NCBI GenBank assembly: GCA_022601645.1 | Contig: JAJACH010000002.1 | Coordinates: forward strand, 186,001-250,000 | DNA: 64,000 nucleotides | Reading direction: 5' to 3' | Origin: Chlamydiia bacterium | GTDB lineage: Bacteria > Chlamydiota > Chlamydiia > Chlamydiales > Simkaniaceae | Part shown: positions 33,602-41,684 of the stretch, in pieces | Numbering within the stretch: position 1 is the stretch's first letter | How the letters are laid out: each line of letters starts with the position of its first letter | Made by a program: the position numbers and the translations under genes | The notes under the pieces: model-generated | Told to the model about the DNA's origin: nothing | The model's database searches: none | The model's input: the letters and a program-made list of their open reading frames with translations, nothing else

Positions 33602-35812
33602 GTGAAAGCATTGGATGCACAAGATGCCTATCTCTTTAGAGCTTTGGAAAGAGCCAGAAATCGAGCGAAAGAGCTTGTTCCAGATGATGGCACTCTCGAT
33701 GAGAGTGTGAAATTCTTGACGCGCTTTTCAGCGCCTGTTGGGTGCGCGCTTGCTGAAAAATATATTAAGCAGTCGATTGGAGTGCCCGATTATGTGACCG
33801 TGACAACGGTGCATGTAAGGCGCGCTGTGCTTTCAGCGCTTTTTGTACCGCTTAGGCAAAATGTTGGGTCGTGTTTTGCCACAGCGCCCGCCATTTTGGT
33901 CCAATCGATGCAGCAAAAACGGATGCTCGATGATCTCTTTCAGCTCATTTACCGCGGGCTTATTAGCCGTGTGATCGATGGAAAAGATTTTAAGGCGCCG
34001 ATTTCTCAGAGCTCGGGGCTTGGATCGCTCAAAAAAAGAGTGAAAGGCACGTATGTTGAAAGTCTTGGTTTACTGCCAAGTGTTCAGCATGCCAATCGCT
34101 ATCTTACCGTCGAAGAATGGATTCGCGAAACGCTGTTTCGCAAGTATGGTCTGGAGGAAAAAGATTTAGATTACTTGGTCAAGAGTTCTCCTTTTGCGCC
34201 TGATCCGAAAAAAGAGGTGCAAGAATTTCTCCGTGAGGAAGGAGAGATTCGCGATGAGTATAAAGCGCTGACCGATCACGCTCTTTTAAAGGCGTGGGAG
34301 TACACGATTGCCTCCTTTGCTGACTACAAAGTGGAGTTTTTCCGCTGGAATCTCTACGCAAGCATGGGATTTGACCACAATGAAGAAGGTGGAATTGGCC
34401 AGCTGATCTATGACCATCTCGATATGATGCTCAAAAAGACCAATGCCGAGTTCGATGCGAAAAAAGATGAAGTTGAGATGGCCTACAATCGAATGAAGGC
34501 CACGCAAGCGCAGCTCGCTCGCGCTTCAAGCTATGAAGACTCGAGGCGTTTGAAAGCGCAGTATCAGATGGAGGCGGTTCACTACGATGGACTGCGCGAT
34601 ATGCTTGAAGATCAAGCAAACTTGTCTGAAAAATATGCCCACTTTTTCAAGTTTTTGATGGAGTCGTATGCTGAGGAGTTATCAAAGCACTTCCAAGAGG
34701 TATTTGACCCTGAGATGGTGGATGAAATTCCCGACCTCTACGATGATGCCCCCGCGGGCTTTCGGTTGCTGTACAAGCATGGACGAGCCGATCCAGGGCT
34801 TTGGGAAATCATTCGGAATAAAAACGATTTTGCCCGCTCCCTTGTCAATTTCTTCCAGATGACAGAGTATTCGATCACAGAAAAGTGTGAGTGGAAGAAG
34901 GGAAAGAGCGAGATTGAAGAGGTCACAACCATGGTCATGCGTCATGTGGAGACCGAAACGTTTTTACAATCGGCCTCTGATCGGATCTCGAAAAAGCAGC
35001 AGAAAAAGCGCAATCCCTGGAGTTATGCATCAGGTGGGACGATGCATTCACTCGTAAAGTGTTATTTTGGGACGCCAAATGAAATTCGTGAGGAGAAAAG
35101 GTGGGTTGATTCTCCGGTCGATCTGCTTACGTTCCTCGTCGATACGATGAAGGGGGCGCCTGGGTTTACAACGAATCGGTTTTTAGAAAGCCAGGATGGT
35201 GGATTGCTCATGCATTCACCGACACATGCGTTCATTTTAAAGCCAGGGTTACCCTCTTTTCGAGAGGGGTGGGTTGATTCGGGATTCACTTACACGTGGG
35301 TGCGCGATCGGGTGATCGAACCGGCTCAAATATTTTATGGAAAGATCAGTTTAACGCCGTCTGATCAAAAAGATTTGATTCGATTTACCGGAATTAATGT
35401 CTCACCATCGAATCAGTCACTGACAGTGCCTGAATTTCGCGAGCTTTTATGTAAAAAATCGCGCCCTGACACAGTGGATACCTTTTTGCGCAGCGCTTTT
35501 CCCTTGATCCCAAGAGCGAGTTTAAAGGGCTATTCTCTACCAACGTGCGATGTGGTCCCCTACAAGATGTACCGTGACTTAACGAATGAAACGGAAATAA
35601 GAGCACCAAGAGGAATTGCTTTTGCAGATACGAACTGGGCCTTTTTCTACTTTTCGTTTATAGTTAATCCCGGAACGCTTGAACTTGAACTCTGGCGTTC
35701 AGATCAAGAGGGATTCGAAGGGATCCCCATGGTAAGCTGGGAGCATTTGATCAATGGTACATCGAAACAAGAATGGGGCGTCTTCACCGACCCTCGCCAA
35801 TATGGCATGTAA
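33602..35812 (+). CDS. Large conserved-type protein with papain-like motifs
   Basis: A 736-residue cytoplasmic-type protein starting at GTG after GGAGGAAAAAA. No family name is certain. Near the N-terminus LRQNVGSCFATAP (Gln86, Cys91) resembles the Gln/Cys start of papain-type peptidases (QxxxGSCWAFA). Far downstream, MHSPTHAFIL around residue 540 could supply the His and FADTNWAFFYF near residue 680 the Asn-Trp of the triad. The middle holds a charged coiled-coil-like stretch (residues ~275-340). If correct it is a cysteine peptidase with a very long insertion; this is inference. Its TAA stop is part of the palindrome that follows. Confidence 0.6.
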   Translation: MKALDAQDAYLFRALERARNRAKELVPDDGTLDESVKFLTRFSAPVGCALAEKYIKQSIGVPDYVTVTTVHVRRAVLSALFVPLRQNVGSCFATAPAILVQSMQQKRMLDDLFQLIYRGLISRVIDGKDFKAPISQSSGLGSLKKRVKGTYVESLGLLPSVQHANRYLTVEEWIRETLFRKYGLEEKDLDYLVKSSPFAPDPKKEVQEFLREEGEIRDEYKALTDHALLKAWEYTIASFADYKVEFFRWNLYASMGFDHNEEGGIGQLIYDHLDMMLKKTNAEFDAKKDEVEMAYNRMKATQAQLARASSYEDSRRLKAQYQMEAVHYDGLRDMLEDQANLSEKYAHFFKFLMESYAEELSKHFQEVFDPEMVDEIPDLYDDAPAGFRLLYKHGRADPGLWEIIRNKNDFARSLVNFFQMTEYSITEKCEWKKGKSEIEEVTTMVMRHVETETFLQSASDRISKKQQKKRNPWSYASGGTMHSLVKCYFGTPNEIREEKRWVDSPVDLLTFLVDTMKGAPGFTTNRFLESQDGGLLMHSPTHAFILKPGLPSFREGWVDSGFTYTWVRDRVIEPAQIFYGKISLTPSDQKDLIRFTGINVSPSNQSLTVPEFRELLCKKSRPDTVDTFLRSAFPLIPRASLKGYSLPTCDVVPYKMYRDLTNETEIRAPRGIAFADTNWAFFYFSFIVNPGTLELELWRSDQEGFEGIPMVSWEHLINGTSKQEWGVFTDPRQYGM

Positions 35813-36527
35813 ATGTAAAGCCGCTTTACATTTTAATAAGCTCCTTATTTTAATCGGTTTAACCCCCTTTTCGCTGAGCGCTTTATTCAATGGAAACCCC
35901 GCTTTGCCTGAAATTCCAGAGAAAGGAATCTTTTTGCCTGCCAACTGTATGGGAGGAGCAAAGCTTGGATATCAGGGCGATTTTGTCTTTAAGACCGATG
36001 ATCATTTCCAGTACCAGATGCATCAAGGTGTATTGACGGCGAACATCATGGATCGCGTCGAGATATTCGGTTCACTTGGTGCTTTGAAGGGAAAGCTTTC
36101 GTATCCAAGAGGTAGTACGTTCCACACTGACTTTAATGCGACGTGGGGTGCGGGGGGACGTGTCCTGCTTATCTATTGGAATCAGTTGGTTATGGGAGTG
36201 AATGGTCAGTTTCAAAGTTCGAAGCTTGATGTGACAAAAAGGGTGGAAAACGGGGTTGTTTATCGCCCCAAGGATAAATATCTCCACTTTAATGATTGGC
36301 AAGTCGGTGTTGGATTTGGTTATCACTTGGATTGGGTTGTCCCCTACTTAGGGCTTTGTTATCACGCGCCTCATGTACGCACATCAGGTGTCAAACTCAA
36401 TCAAGAAGACCCTTTTAGCATCTACGTTGGGTTTACATTAACAAACGACAAGTACGCAGAGGTGAGCTTCGAGGGCAGAATGATTGGAGAGAATGGGATT
36501 TCCCTTTCGGGAAATGTCCGTTTTTAA
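35802..36527 (+). CDS. MOMP-like outer-membrane protein 1
   Basis: A 241-residue protein beginning with a signal peptide (hydrophobic KLLILIGLTPFSLSA, cleavage near residue 27). The mature start (FNGNPALPEIPEKGIF) and the following GAKLGYQGDFVFKTD match the beginning of the chlamydial major outer-membrane protein. It continues as alternating beta strands and ends in phenylalanine (NVRF), as outer-membrane barrels do. It is shorter than Chlamydia MOMP (~370-390). The ATG overlaps the previous stop, lacks a ribosome site, and the codons after it (CKCKAALHF) are the palindrome, so the N-terminus may have been rebuilt by that element. Confidence 0.8.
   Translation: MACKCKAALHFNKLLILIGLTPFSLSALFNGNPALPEIPEKGIFLPANCMGGAKLGYQGDFVFKTDDHFQYQMHQGVLTANIMDRVEIFGSLGALKGKLSYPRGSTFHTDFNATWGAGGRVLLIYWNQLVMGVNGQFQSSKLDVTKRVENGVVYRPKDKYLHFNDWQVGVGFGYHLDWVVPYLGLCYHAPHVRTSGVKLNQEDPFSIYVGFTLTNDKYAEVSFEGRMIGENGISLSGNVRF
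35811..35833. repeat. Dispersed 21-bp palindrome, copy 3
   Basis: Eleven-base perfect arms around a central C (the only copy with C rather than G at the centre on this strand). It contains the stop codon of the upstream gene and codons 4-11 of the MOMP-like gene. Confidence 0.9.
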
Positions 36528-36541
36528 TTATACTAGTCACC

Positions 36542-37264
36542 ATGCTGCGCGCTTTTTTAATAATTTTTTTCGCATCTATTCAACTATCCGCACTCAGTAC
36601 TGGTAATCCATCAAATCCAGGAATGATCGACAAGACACTCTTCTTAGACCAAGACATCAGCGCATTTGCAGGCTACCAAAGAGATTGGGTTTTCGACAGA
36701 CGACTTAAGGCAGTAAACGGCGTAGCAAATGGCGAGTTTGATACGTTTAGAACGTACCAAAATAATGCCATCTTAGGCCTTAATTTTATGCAGCGGTTTG
36801 ATCTCTACTCGTTATTAGGAACAGCCGATGCACATGCGAAAGTCAATCGCGTAGAACTCAATGGAGACGCAGGCTTTGCTTGGATGTTAGGGGGTACAGC
36901 CTTAGTTTATCAATGGGTCGATTTTGCAATCGGCGTTGATGGAAAATTCCAGCGGTTTAAAACCCATTTTGATGACGGCGGCAAGGTTCGCTATGACGAG
37001 TGGCAAATGAGCGTTGGTGGTTCTTACCAAATCAGCTACTTTGTCCCCTATCTTGCGATGACCTACTCAAATGTGACCGCCTACTTCAAGCGACTACCAG
37101 TGGGCCTTTTCCCCAATATCACCAATTTTGAGGCCAAAAATCGGCGCAAATTTGGCTTGGGCGTTGGTTCCTCTGTCACAAATGGAAGTTATGGCTCGGT
37201 GAATGCCGAAGTGCGTTTGATTGATGAATGGGCACTGATACTTTCCGGGAGACTCGCATTTTGA
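36542..37264 (+). CDS. MOMP-like outer-membrane protein 2
   Basis: A 240-residue tandem relative of the previous product. Signal peptide MLRAFLIIFFASIQLSALS is followed by TGNPSNPGMIDKTLF and FAGYQRDWVFDRRLK, the same GNP...GYxxDxVFD signature as chlamydial MOMP. Strands alternate throughout and the C-terminal residue is Phe (GRLAF). It lies 14 bases after its paralogue and is overlapped by the next start, so the three outer-membrane genes form an operon. Likely a small porin of the cell envelope. Confidence 0.8.
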   Translation: MLRAFLIIFFASIQLSALSTGNPSNPGMIDKTLFLDQDISAFAGYQRDWVFDRRLKAVNGVANGEFDTFRTYQNNAILGLNFMQRFDLYSLLGTADAHAKVNRVELNGDAGFAWMLGGTALVYQWVDFAIGVDGKFQRFKTHFDDGGKVRYDEWQMSVGGSYQISYFVPYLAMTYSNVTAYFKRLPVGLFPNITNFEAKNRRKFGLGVGSSVTNGSYGSVNAEVRLIDEWALILSGRLAF

Positions 37265-38499
37265 AGAAACTAGCCACACTACTCTTATTGACAACGAGCC
37301 TTGTCGCTCAAGGCACCATTGATATTGGCGACAAAATTGACAACACAGAAACCTCGGATTTACAGGCGCTGCGCGACTGGATCAACACAAAACGACAAGT
37401 TACCGTCAATGAGCGAGGGGGAAACCTCTCTATTGCTGGTGAAGTGCGCTCAGAGTACCAAAATCGAATGGAAACAGTCGATGGTGTTCGTCAGCTTGGC
37501 AAAGGCGGCGCTCATCCCAACCAACCAGCTAACCGTTTTGATATCGAAGTCAACTTCATGCTTGACTATCGCACCGATCGCACATGGGCAGCTGTTAAGA
37601 TTGAGTATGACAACCGCGAAGGGACGTCTTCTGGAACCTTTAATCGGATTGCCTTAGAGCGCGCCTATTTAGGTGGCCGTGCGGTTGATCAAGATACCTG
37701 GACGATTGATACCAATATTGGACGCAATCGCATGGGGAACATGTTCGATTCAAAAATCGAATTTGGCTCCTTCTATGATGGGATTTGGGTCAATTATAAC
37801 CAAGCCATGGATGTCATCGGGGATGCGTATCTCCACGGCGGCCCATTCGTCATTGATCACCGCGTCAATCACTTCGGCTATGTTTTCGAAATCGGCGTCC
37901 TCAATATTGGCGGGACGGGGCTTTATACTAAATACTCCCTTATCGACTGGGATACACATAATTACCCCACGAAGCTTGAAAACCTCCGTTGGCAATTTAT
38001 GAACTCTCAGGTTATCTTCGGATACAAGTGGACCCCAAAGTGGCTTGAGAAAAATATCACAATCTATTCAGGATGGCTACTTAACAGTGCGGCAGAGAGA
38101 CTCGCTATCACGAACAACCAGAAAGCGAATACCGCTTGGTATGCCGGATTCTCCGCCGGTGAAGCCCGTAAGAAAGGCGACTGGTCCTTTGACTGTAACT
38201 ACCAATACGTGGCACCGCAAGCTGTGCCAGCGCTTGACTCATCGGGGATTGGGTACAATAACGCGGAAGGCCGAGGCCTTTACACGACGAATATTAATGG
38301 GACGGGGTTACCCATTACAAACCGCAAAAATGCGCGAGGCAACTCGAATTTTAAAGGCATCGCGATTGAATTCCTCTACTTGATTACAAATAACATCACC
38401 TTGTACTCAAGCTGGAACCAATCTGTGCCGCAAAATAGAGAAGTTGGTCCTTACGTGAAGTATAGGCAGTATGAATTTGAAGTTATTTACGCTTTTTAG
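37261..38499 (+). CDS. Outer-membrane porin-like protein
   Basis: A 412-residue exported beta-barrel candidate. TTG at 37261 is preferred, overlapping the previous stop, because it gives a clean signal peptide (LKKLATLLLLTTSLVAQG) and a GGGAG site nine bases upstream. Early mature sequence NLSIAGEVRSEYQNR, then RFDIEVNFMLDYRTDRTWAAVKIEYDN and ALERAYLGG, resembles the putative porin family (Porin_5-like). The end YEFEVIYAF has the terminal Phe recognised by the BAM machinery. Specific transport substrate unknown. Confidence 0.7.
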   Translation: MKKLATLLLLTTSLVAQGTIDIGDKIDNTETSDLQALRDWINTKRQVTVNERGGNLSIAGEVRSEYQNRMETVDGVRQLGKGGAHPNQPANRFDIEVNFMLDYRTDRTWAAVKIEYDNREGTSSGTFNRIALERAYLGGRAVDQDTWTIDTNIGRNRMGNMFDSKIEFGSFYDGIWVNYNQAMDVIGDAYLHGGPFVIDHRVNHFGYVFEIGVLNIGGTGLYTKYSLIDWDTHNYPTKLENLRWQFMNSQVIFGYKWTPKWLEKNITIYSGWLLNSAAERLAITNNQKANTAWYAGFSAGEARKKGDWSFDCNYQYVAPQAVPALDSSGIGYNNAEGRGLYTTNINGTGLPITNRKNARGNSNFKGIAIEFLYLITNNITLYSSWNQSVPQNREVGPYVKYRQYEFEVIYAF

Positions 38500-39397
38500 T
38501 CTGGTTTCTCTCACGTTATTCGCTGGGGTCAAGGATTGGACCCATCCAAAGCGCAAAGAGATCCGCAAGCTGCAAAAAGAACTGCTTAATGGAGAGCGAC
38601 CTCTCCTGCAAAGATTATCAGACCCTGTTGAAGAGAACTATGCGACCAATCTCAACTACGCGATGCGCGTACGCGAATTTCGCTTCTTCTCCCGCCGCAT
38701 GCTCAAAATGCCTGAAATTCAAACCGTCTGCTACAACGACAACCCCTACAACAAGAAAAAGTGCGTTATCACCTACGCTTCATTAAACCGCAATTACGCC
38801 GAAGGCGTCCACCGCATGAAGCGTCAGCTTAAAAACGTCGGTTTTGACGGTCACCTCCTCTACATGATCGGCGGCTGGCCCAACATCGAAGAGGGCGACC
38901 TCGAACTCATCGATGTTCCATACGCCTTTAAAGTCGCATTTTTCCGCGCTGCCAAGCGCATGGGCTACGAACAAGTGCTCTGGCTTGACAGTGCCATCAA
39001 ACCGGTTAAGTCCCTTGATCCTGTCTTCGATAGCATTCAAAAAACAGGCTTCTTCCTCCAAGGTAACGACTCAGAAATCCTAACGATGGTGCACAAAGCC
39101 ACCCTTGGCTATTTTGGAATCTCATGCGAGGAGGCGTCACACTACCGCATGATGAACTCAGGCCTATTTGGTCTCGACCTATCAAAACAAAAGCCTAATA
39201 TGGTCCTTGACGAGTGGTACAAGGCTGCAAAAAGCCGTGACGGGTTTTACTCCCCACTCCCCGACCAAATTGCCCTCTCGCTTATCCTCAACAAGAACAA
39301 ACTGACCAAATACGAGTTTGCGCCGTGCAAAACGCACGTGAAGCGCGACATCTCGGACAAAACATTGTTCTTCCAAGACTGGAATCTCGTTCACTAA
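38471..39397 (+). CDS. Exported glycosyltransferase-like protein
   Basis: A 308-residue protein with a signal peptide (MNLKLFTLFSLVSLTLFAG). CVITYASLNRNYAEGVHRMKRQL, then MGYEQVLWLDSAIKP and RMMNSGLFGLDL resemble the donor site of GT-A enzymes. The usual DxD reads DSA (residues ~173-175), so metal-dependent activity is doubtful. Its start overlaps the porin gene by 29 bases and the coding strand is C-rich like the rest of this block. Because glycosyltransferases need a nucleotide-sugar donor, export is surprising; it may act in host space after secretion, or be inactive. Confidence 0.55.
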   Translation: MNLKLFTLFSLVSLTLFAGVKDWTHPKRKEIRKLQKELLNGERPLLQRLSDPVEENYATNLNYAMRVREFRFFSRRMLKMPEIQTVCYNDNPYNKKKCVITYASLNRNYAEGVHRMKRQLKNVGFDGHLLYMIGGWPNIEEGDLELIDVPYAFKVAFFRAAKRMGYEQVLWLDSAIKPVKSLDPVFDSIQKTGFFLQGNDSEILTMVHKATLGYFGISCEEASHYRMMNSGLFGLDLSKQKPNMVLDEWYKAAKSRDGFYSPLPDQIALSLILNKNKLTKYEFAPCKTHVKRDISDKTLFFQDWNLVH

Positions 39398-39427
39398 AAT
39401 TATCGTGCTGTGATAGGCTTCTCGGCC

Positions 39428-39982
39428 ATGTTAATGGCAGAAACCTTACCAAATACATTTGAAACATGTGCAGAAATGCGCGAAATCTGCTCACAGTGGG
39501 AACACTTCGCAAAAGCAAAATTAGAAGGGCTTGGACGTTCAAAGGTCCAAAGATGCTACCATGCTGTTAAAGGTGTTTGTGAGCACTCCTTCTACCGGTT
39601 TAGAGATATGCGTTTGAAGGGAGTCTATGTAGACGTCGTCTACGACATTGATTTGCACGTGTTGGGTTTTGCACTCTCTAAGGTCATTGAACTCTCACAC
39701 TACACGTTTAGAAGACCACAGCGTCTATTGTTCCTCCAATATATGACGGCTGATCCATCACGCATCGAAAATCCCGATCGCAAAGGCAAAGTGGGGGAGG
39801 TTCTTATTGAGCGGTTAAAAGAGCGCTCAAAAGAGTTAGAATTAGACGGAGTATTTAGCGAACCTGTTTTAGGAATTCTTCCCTACTTTATGAAACGGCA
39901 CGGCTTTGCAGATACAAAACTTGAGCGAGAAACTCCAGGGGACAAGGTACCAAGAAGAGGTATTCTTTGGCAGAGGGCTTAG
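39428..39982 (+). CDS. Hypothetical protein, possible GNAT-like fold
   Basis: About 184 residues. Start choice is uncertain: GTG at 39410, ATG at 39428 and ATG at 39434 all lack a good ribosome site. The C-terminal half (RKGKVGEVLIERLKERSKELELDGVFSEPVLGILPYFMKRHGF) resembles the last strands and helix of a GNAT acetyltransferase, with KGKVGEVLI at the acetyl-CoA loop position. The N-terminal half is not recognised and contains four cysteines. It overlaps the convergent ygeD gene by four bases. Confidence 0.5.
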   Translation: MLMAETLPNTFETCAEMREICSQWEHFAKAKLEGLGRSKVQRCYHAVKGVCEHSFYRFRDMRLKGVYVDVVYDIDLHVLGFALSKVIELSHYTFRRPQRLLFLQYMTADPSRIENPDRKGKVGEVLIERLKERSKELELDGVFSEPVLGILPYFMKRHGFADTKLERETPGDKVPRRGILWQRA

Positions 39983-41664
39983 GTCACAGAAAGCGAAATT
40001 AACCGCTTTCGAATAAGTCGGCGTCTATCTTTTTTCTCCACATCCCACTTGAGTGAAACCACCTGATATTTATCTCCTAGGCCTTCTAGATTTGTGTCAT
40101 CTGTGACAAGACAGGCTATTTGATTTGGCTTGTATGAGCGCGCATACGCACGGATCAGGTTGGACGTGTCTTGCGCGTAGATGGGATGCAATGTTGTGAG
40201 ATAAAAGAGGAAAGGGTCGTACCACCGTTTCTTAGCGCGTGTGAAATACAAAAAGATATGACGATCCAAGGCGATTAAGGCGAGGAACTGGATTTTATTT
40301 AGCGGCTTTGAAACGAGGATCAGCGGTTTTTTGGGCTCTAAAGGGAAGTTCTCGGCCGTGATTTTATGCATCGGCTTTAAGATGATTTTTGCAACGTAGC
40401 TGAAGAAAAAGCCGCGCAAACGGCGGATGATAAACACCGCTGTCACAATGACAATAAAGCCGACGATCATAAAGCTTGATGCTGCTGTAAAGCCAAAGGT
40501 TCCATTGAAGACGCGTAAGCTGATCGGCGCTAATAGAACACCCACAAAGCTCATGAAATTGGCAGCTGCAACAATTTGCCCCCGCTGCAAGTCGGGACTG
40601 TAAGTTTGAATGTACGAGTCAAAGGGCACAATAAACATCCCGCCAGTAAAGCCTATGATCACAAGACAAGTGATGACGACTGGGAGGTGCGTGTGGCTAA
40701 AGGAGAGCACAAAGATCGCTATGATCATAAAGAGAATCGAGATACACGGGATACCGATCTCGATGCGGGATTTACATAGCTTCCCTGCTAAATAAGCCCC
40801 ACCTGCAATTCCAATCGCTGTGGTTAAAAAGAGATAACCGCCGCCCACCTCACTTAAACCAAGCGACTGAATGGCAAACGGGATCACATTGAGCTGGAAA
40901 AAGGCGCCAATATAGAGGAAGAACGCCGACCCAAAGATGGCCATCAACAGATTCTGCCTGCCAATACAACTCTTAAGCGTCTTGTAAATCTCGTAAACAA
41001 ATAAAGGATTGATCCGTTTGTGGTTATCGCGCGCAGGTGTTTCTGGGATGCCGAGACTTGCAACATACCCAATGATGGCAATGACAACACACACAATTGC
41101 TGTTAAGACAAAGTTCTTATGCGTGATTTGCGTTAAAAAGGATGCCAGAAACGTCCCAAAAATCATGGCTAAATAGGTAAACGAAGTAATCAGGCCATTG
41201 GCTTTTGAAATAAACTTTTTATCCACAAGCTCTGGAATAACGCTGTATTTCGGCGGGCCAAAAAAGGCGCTTTGCACCGAGAGGAAAAATAAGAGCGTGT
41301 AACTTGAAAATTCACTCTTAAACCAAAACGCAAAGACCCCAAAGACCATGATGACAACTTCGGTCAACTTCAAAAAGACAATCATCTTGGATTTGCTAAA
41401 CCGGTCAGCAAGGACCCCAGCCGCGTTGGAGAACAGAAGGAAGGGGACCACATAAATGGTTCCAACCCAGAAAAGGATTTCACTTGAATGCTCAACTCCC
41501 TTCAAATCGATGAAGAGATAAGCGATCAAGAGCTTAAAAACGTTGTCATTGACGACACCGAGCAGCTGCGCAACATTCAAAAACCACGGAGCGTGTTTTT
41601 GGCAGTCGACGCGCTCTGCAATAAATTTAGCGAGAAAATTTTCTCGTTTATTTTTTTGCGTCAT
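39979..41664 (-). CDS. ygeD: LplT/YgeD-like lysophospholipid transporter with C-terminal extension
   Basis: A 561-residue MFS protein. Residues ~25-430 hold about 12 membrane segments with VVNDNVFKLLIAYLF and FSNAAGVLADRFSKSKMI typical of the LplT half of LplT-Aas proteins, plus FFGPPKYSVIPELV. Residues ~430-561 form a cytoplasmic remnant (PLILVSKPLNKIQFLALIALDRHIFLYF) reminiscent of the start of the acyltransferase half, without its HX4D motif. It matches CT641 in length and neighbourhood (CT639-CT641). Likely flips lysophospholipids for re-acylation. Divergent from recC. Confidence 0.85.
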   Translation of the reverse strand: MTQKNKRENFLAKFIAERVDCQKHAPWFLNVAQLLGVVNDNVFKLLIAYLFIDLKGVEHSSEILFWVGTIYVVPFLLFSNAAGVLADRFSKSKMIVFLKLTEVVIMVFGVFAFWFKSEFSSYTLLFFLSVQSAFFGPPKYSVIPELVDKKFISKANGLITSFTYLAMIFGTFLASFLTQITHKNFVLTAIVCVVIAIIGYVASLGIPETPARDNHKRINPLFVYEIYKTLKSCIGRQNLLMAIFGSAFFLYIGAFFQLNVIPFAIQSLGLSEVGGGYLFLTTAIGIAGGAYLAGKLCKSRIEIGIPCISILFMIIAIFVLSFSHTHLPVVITCLVIIGFTGGMFIVPFDSYIQTYSPDLQRGQIVAAANFMSFVGVLLAPISLRVFNGTFGFTAASSFMIVGFIVIVTAVFIIRRLRGFFFSYVAKIILKPMHKITAENFPLEPKKPLILVSKPLNKIQFLALIALDRHIFLYFTRAKKRWYDPFLFYLTTLHPIYAQDTSNLIRAYARSYKPNQIACLVTDDTNLEGLGDKYQVVSLKWDVEKKDRRRLIRKRLISLSVT

Positions 41665-41684
41665 GATTTATCCTGTTATTTTAA

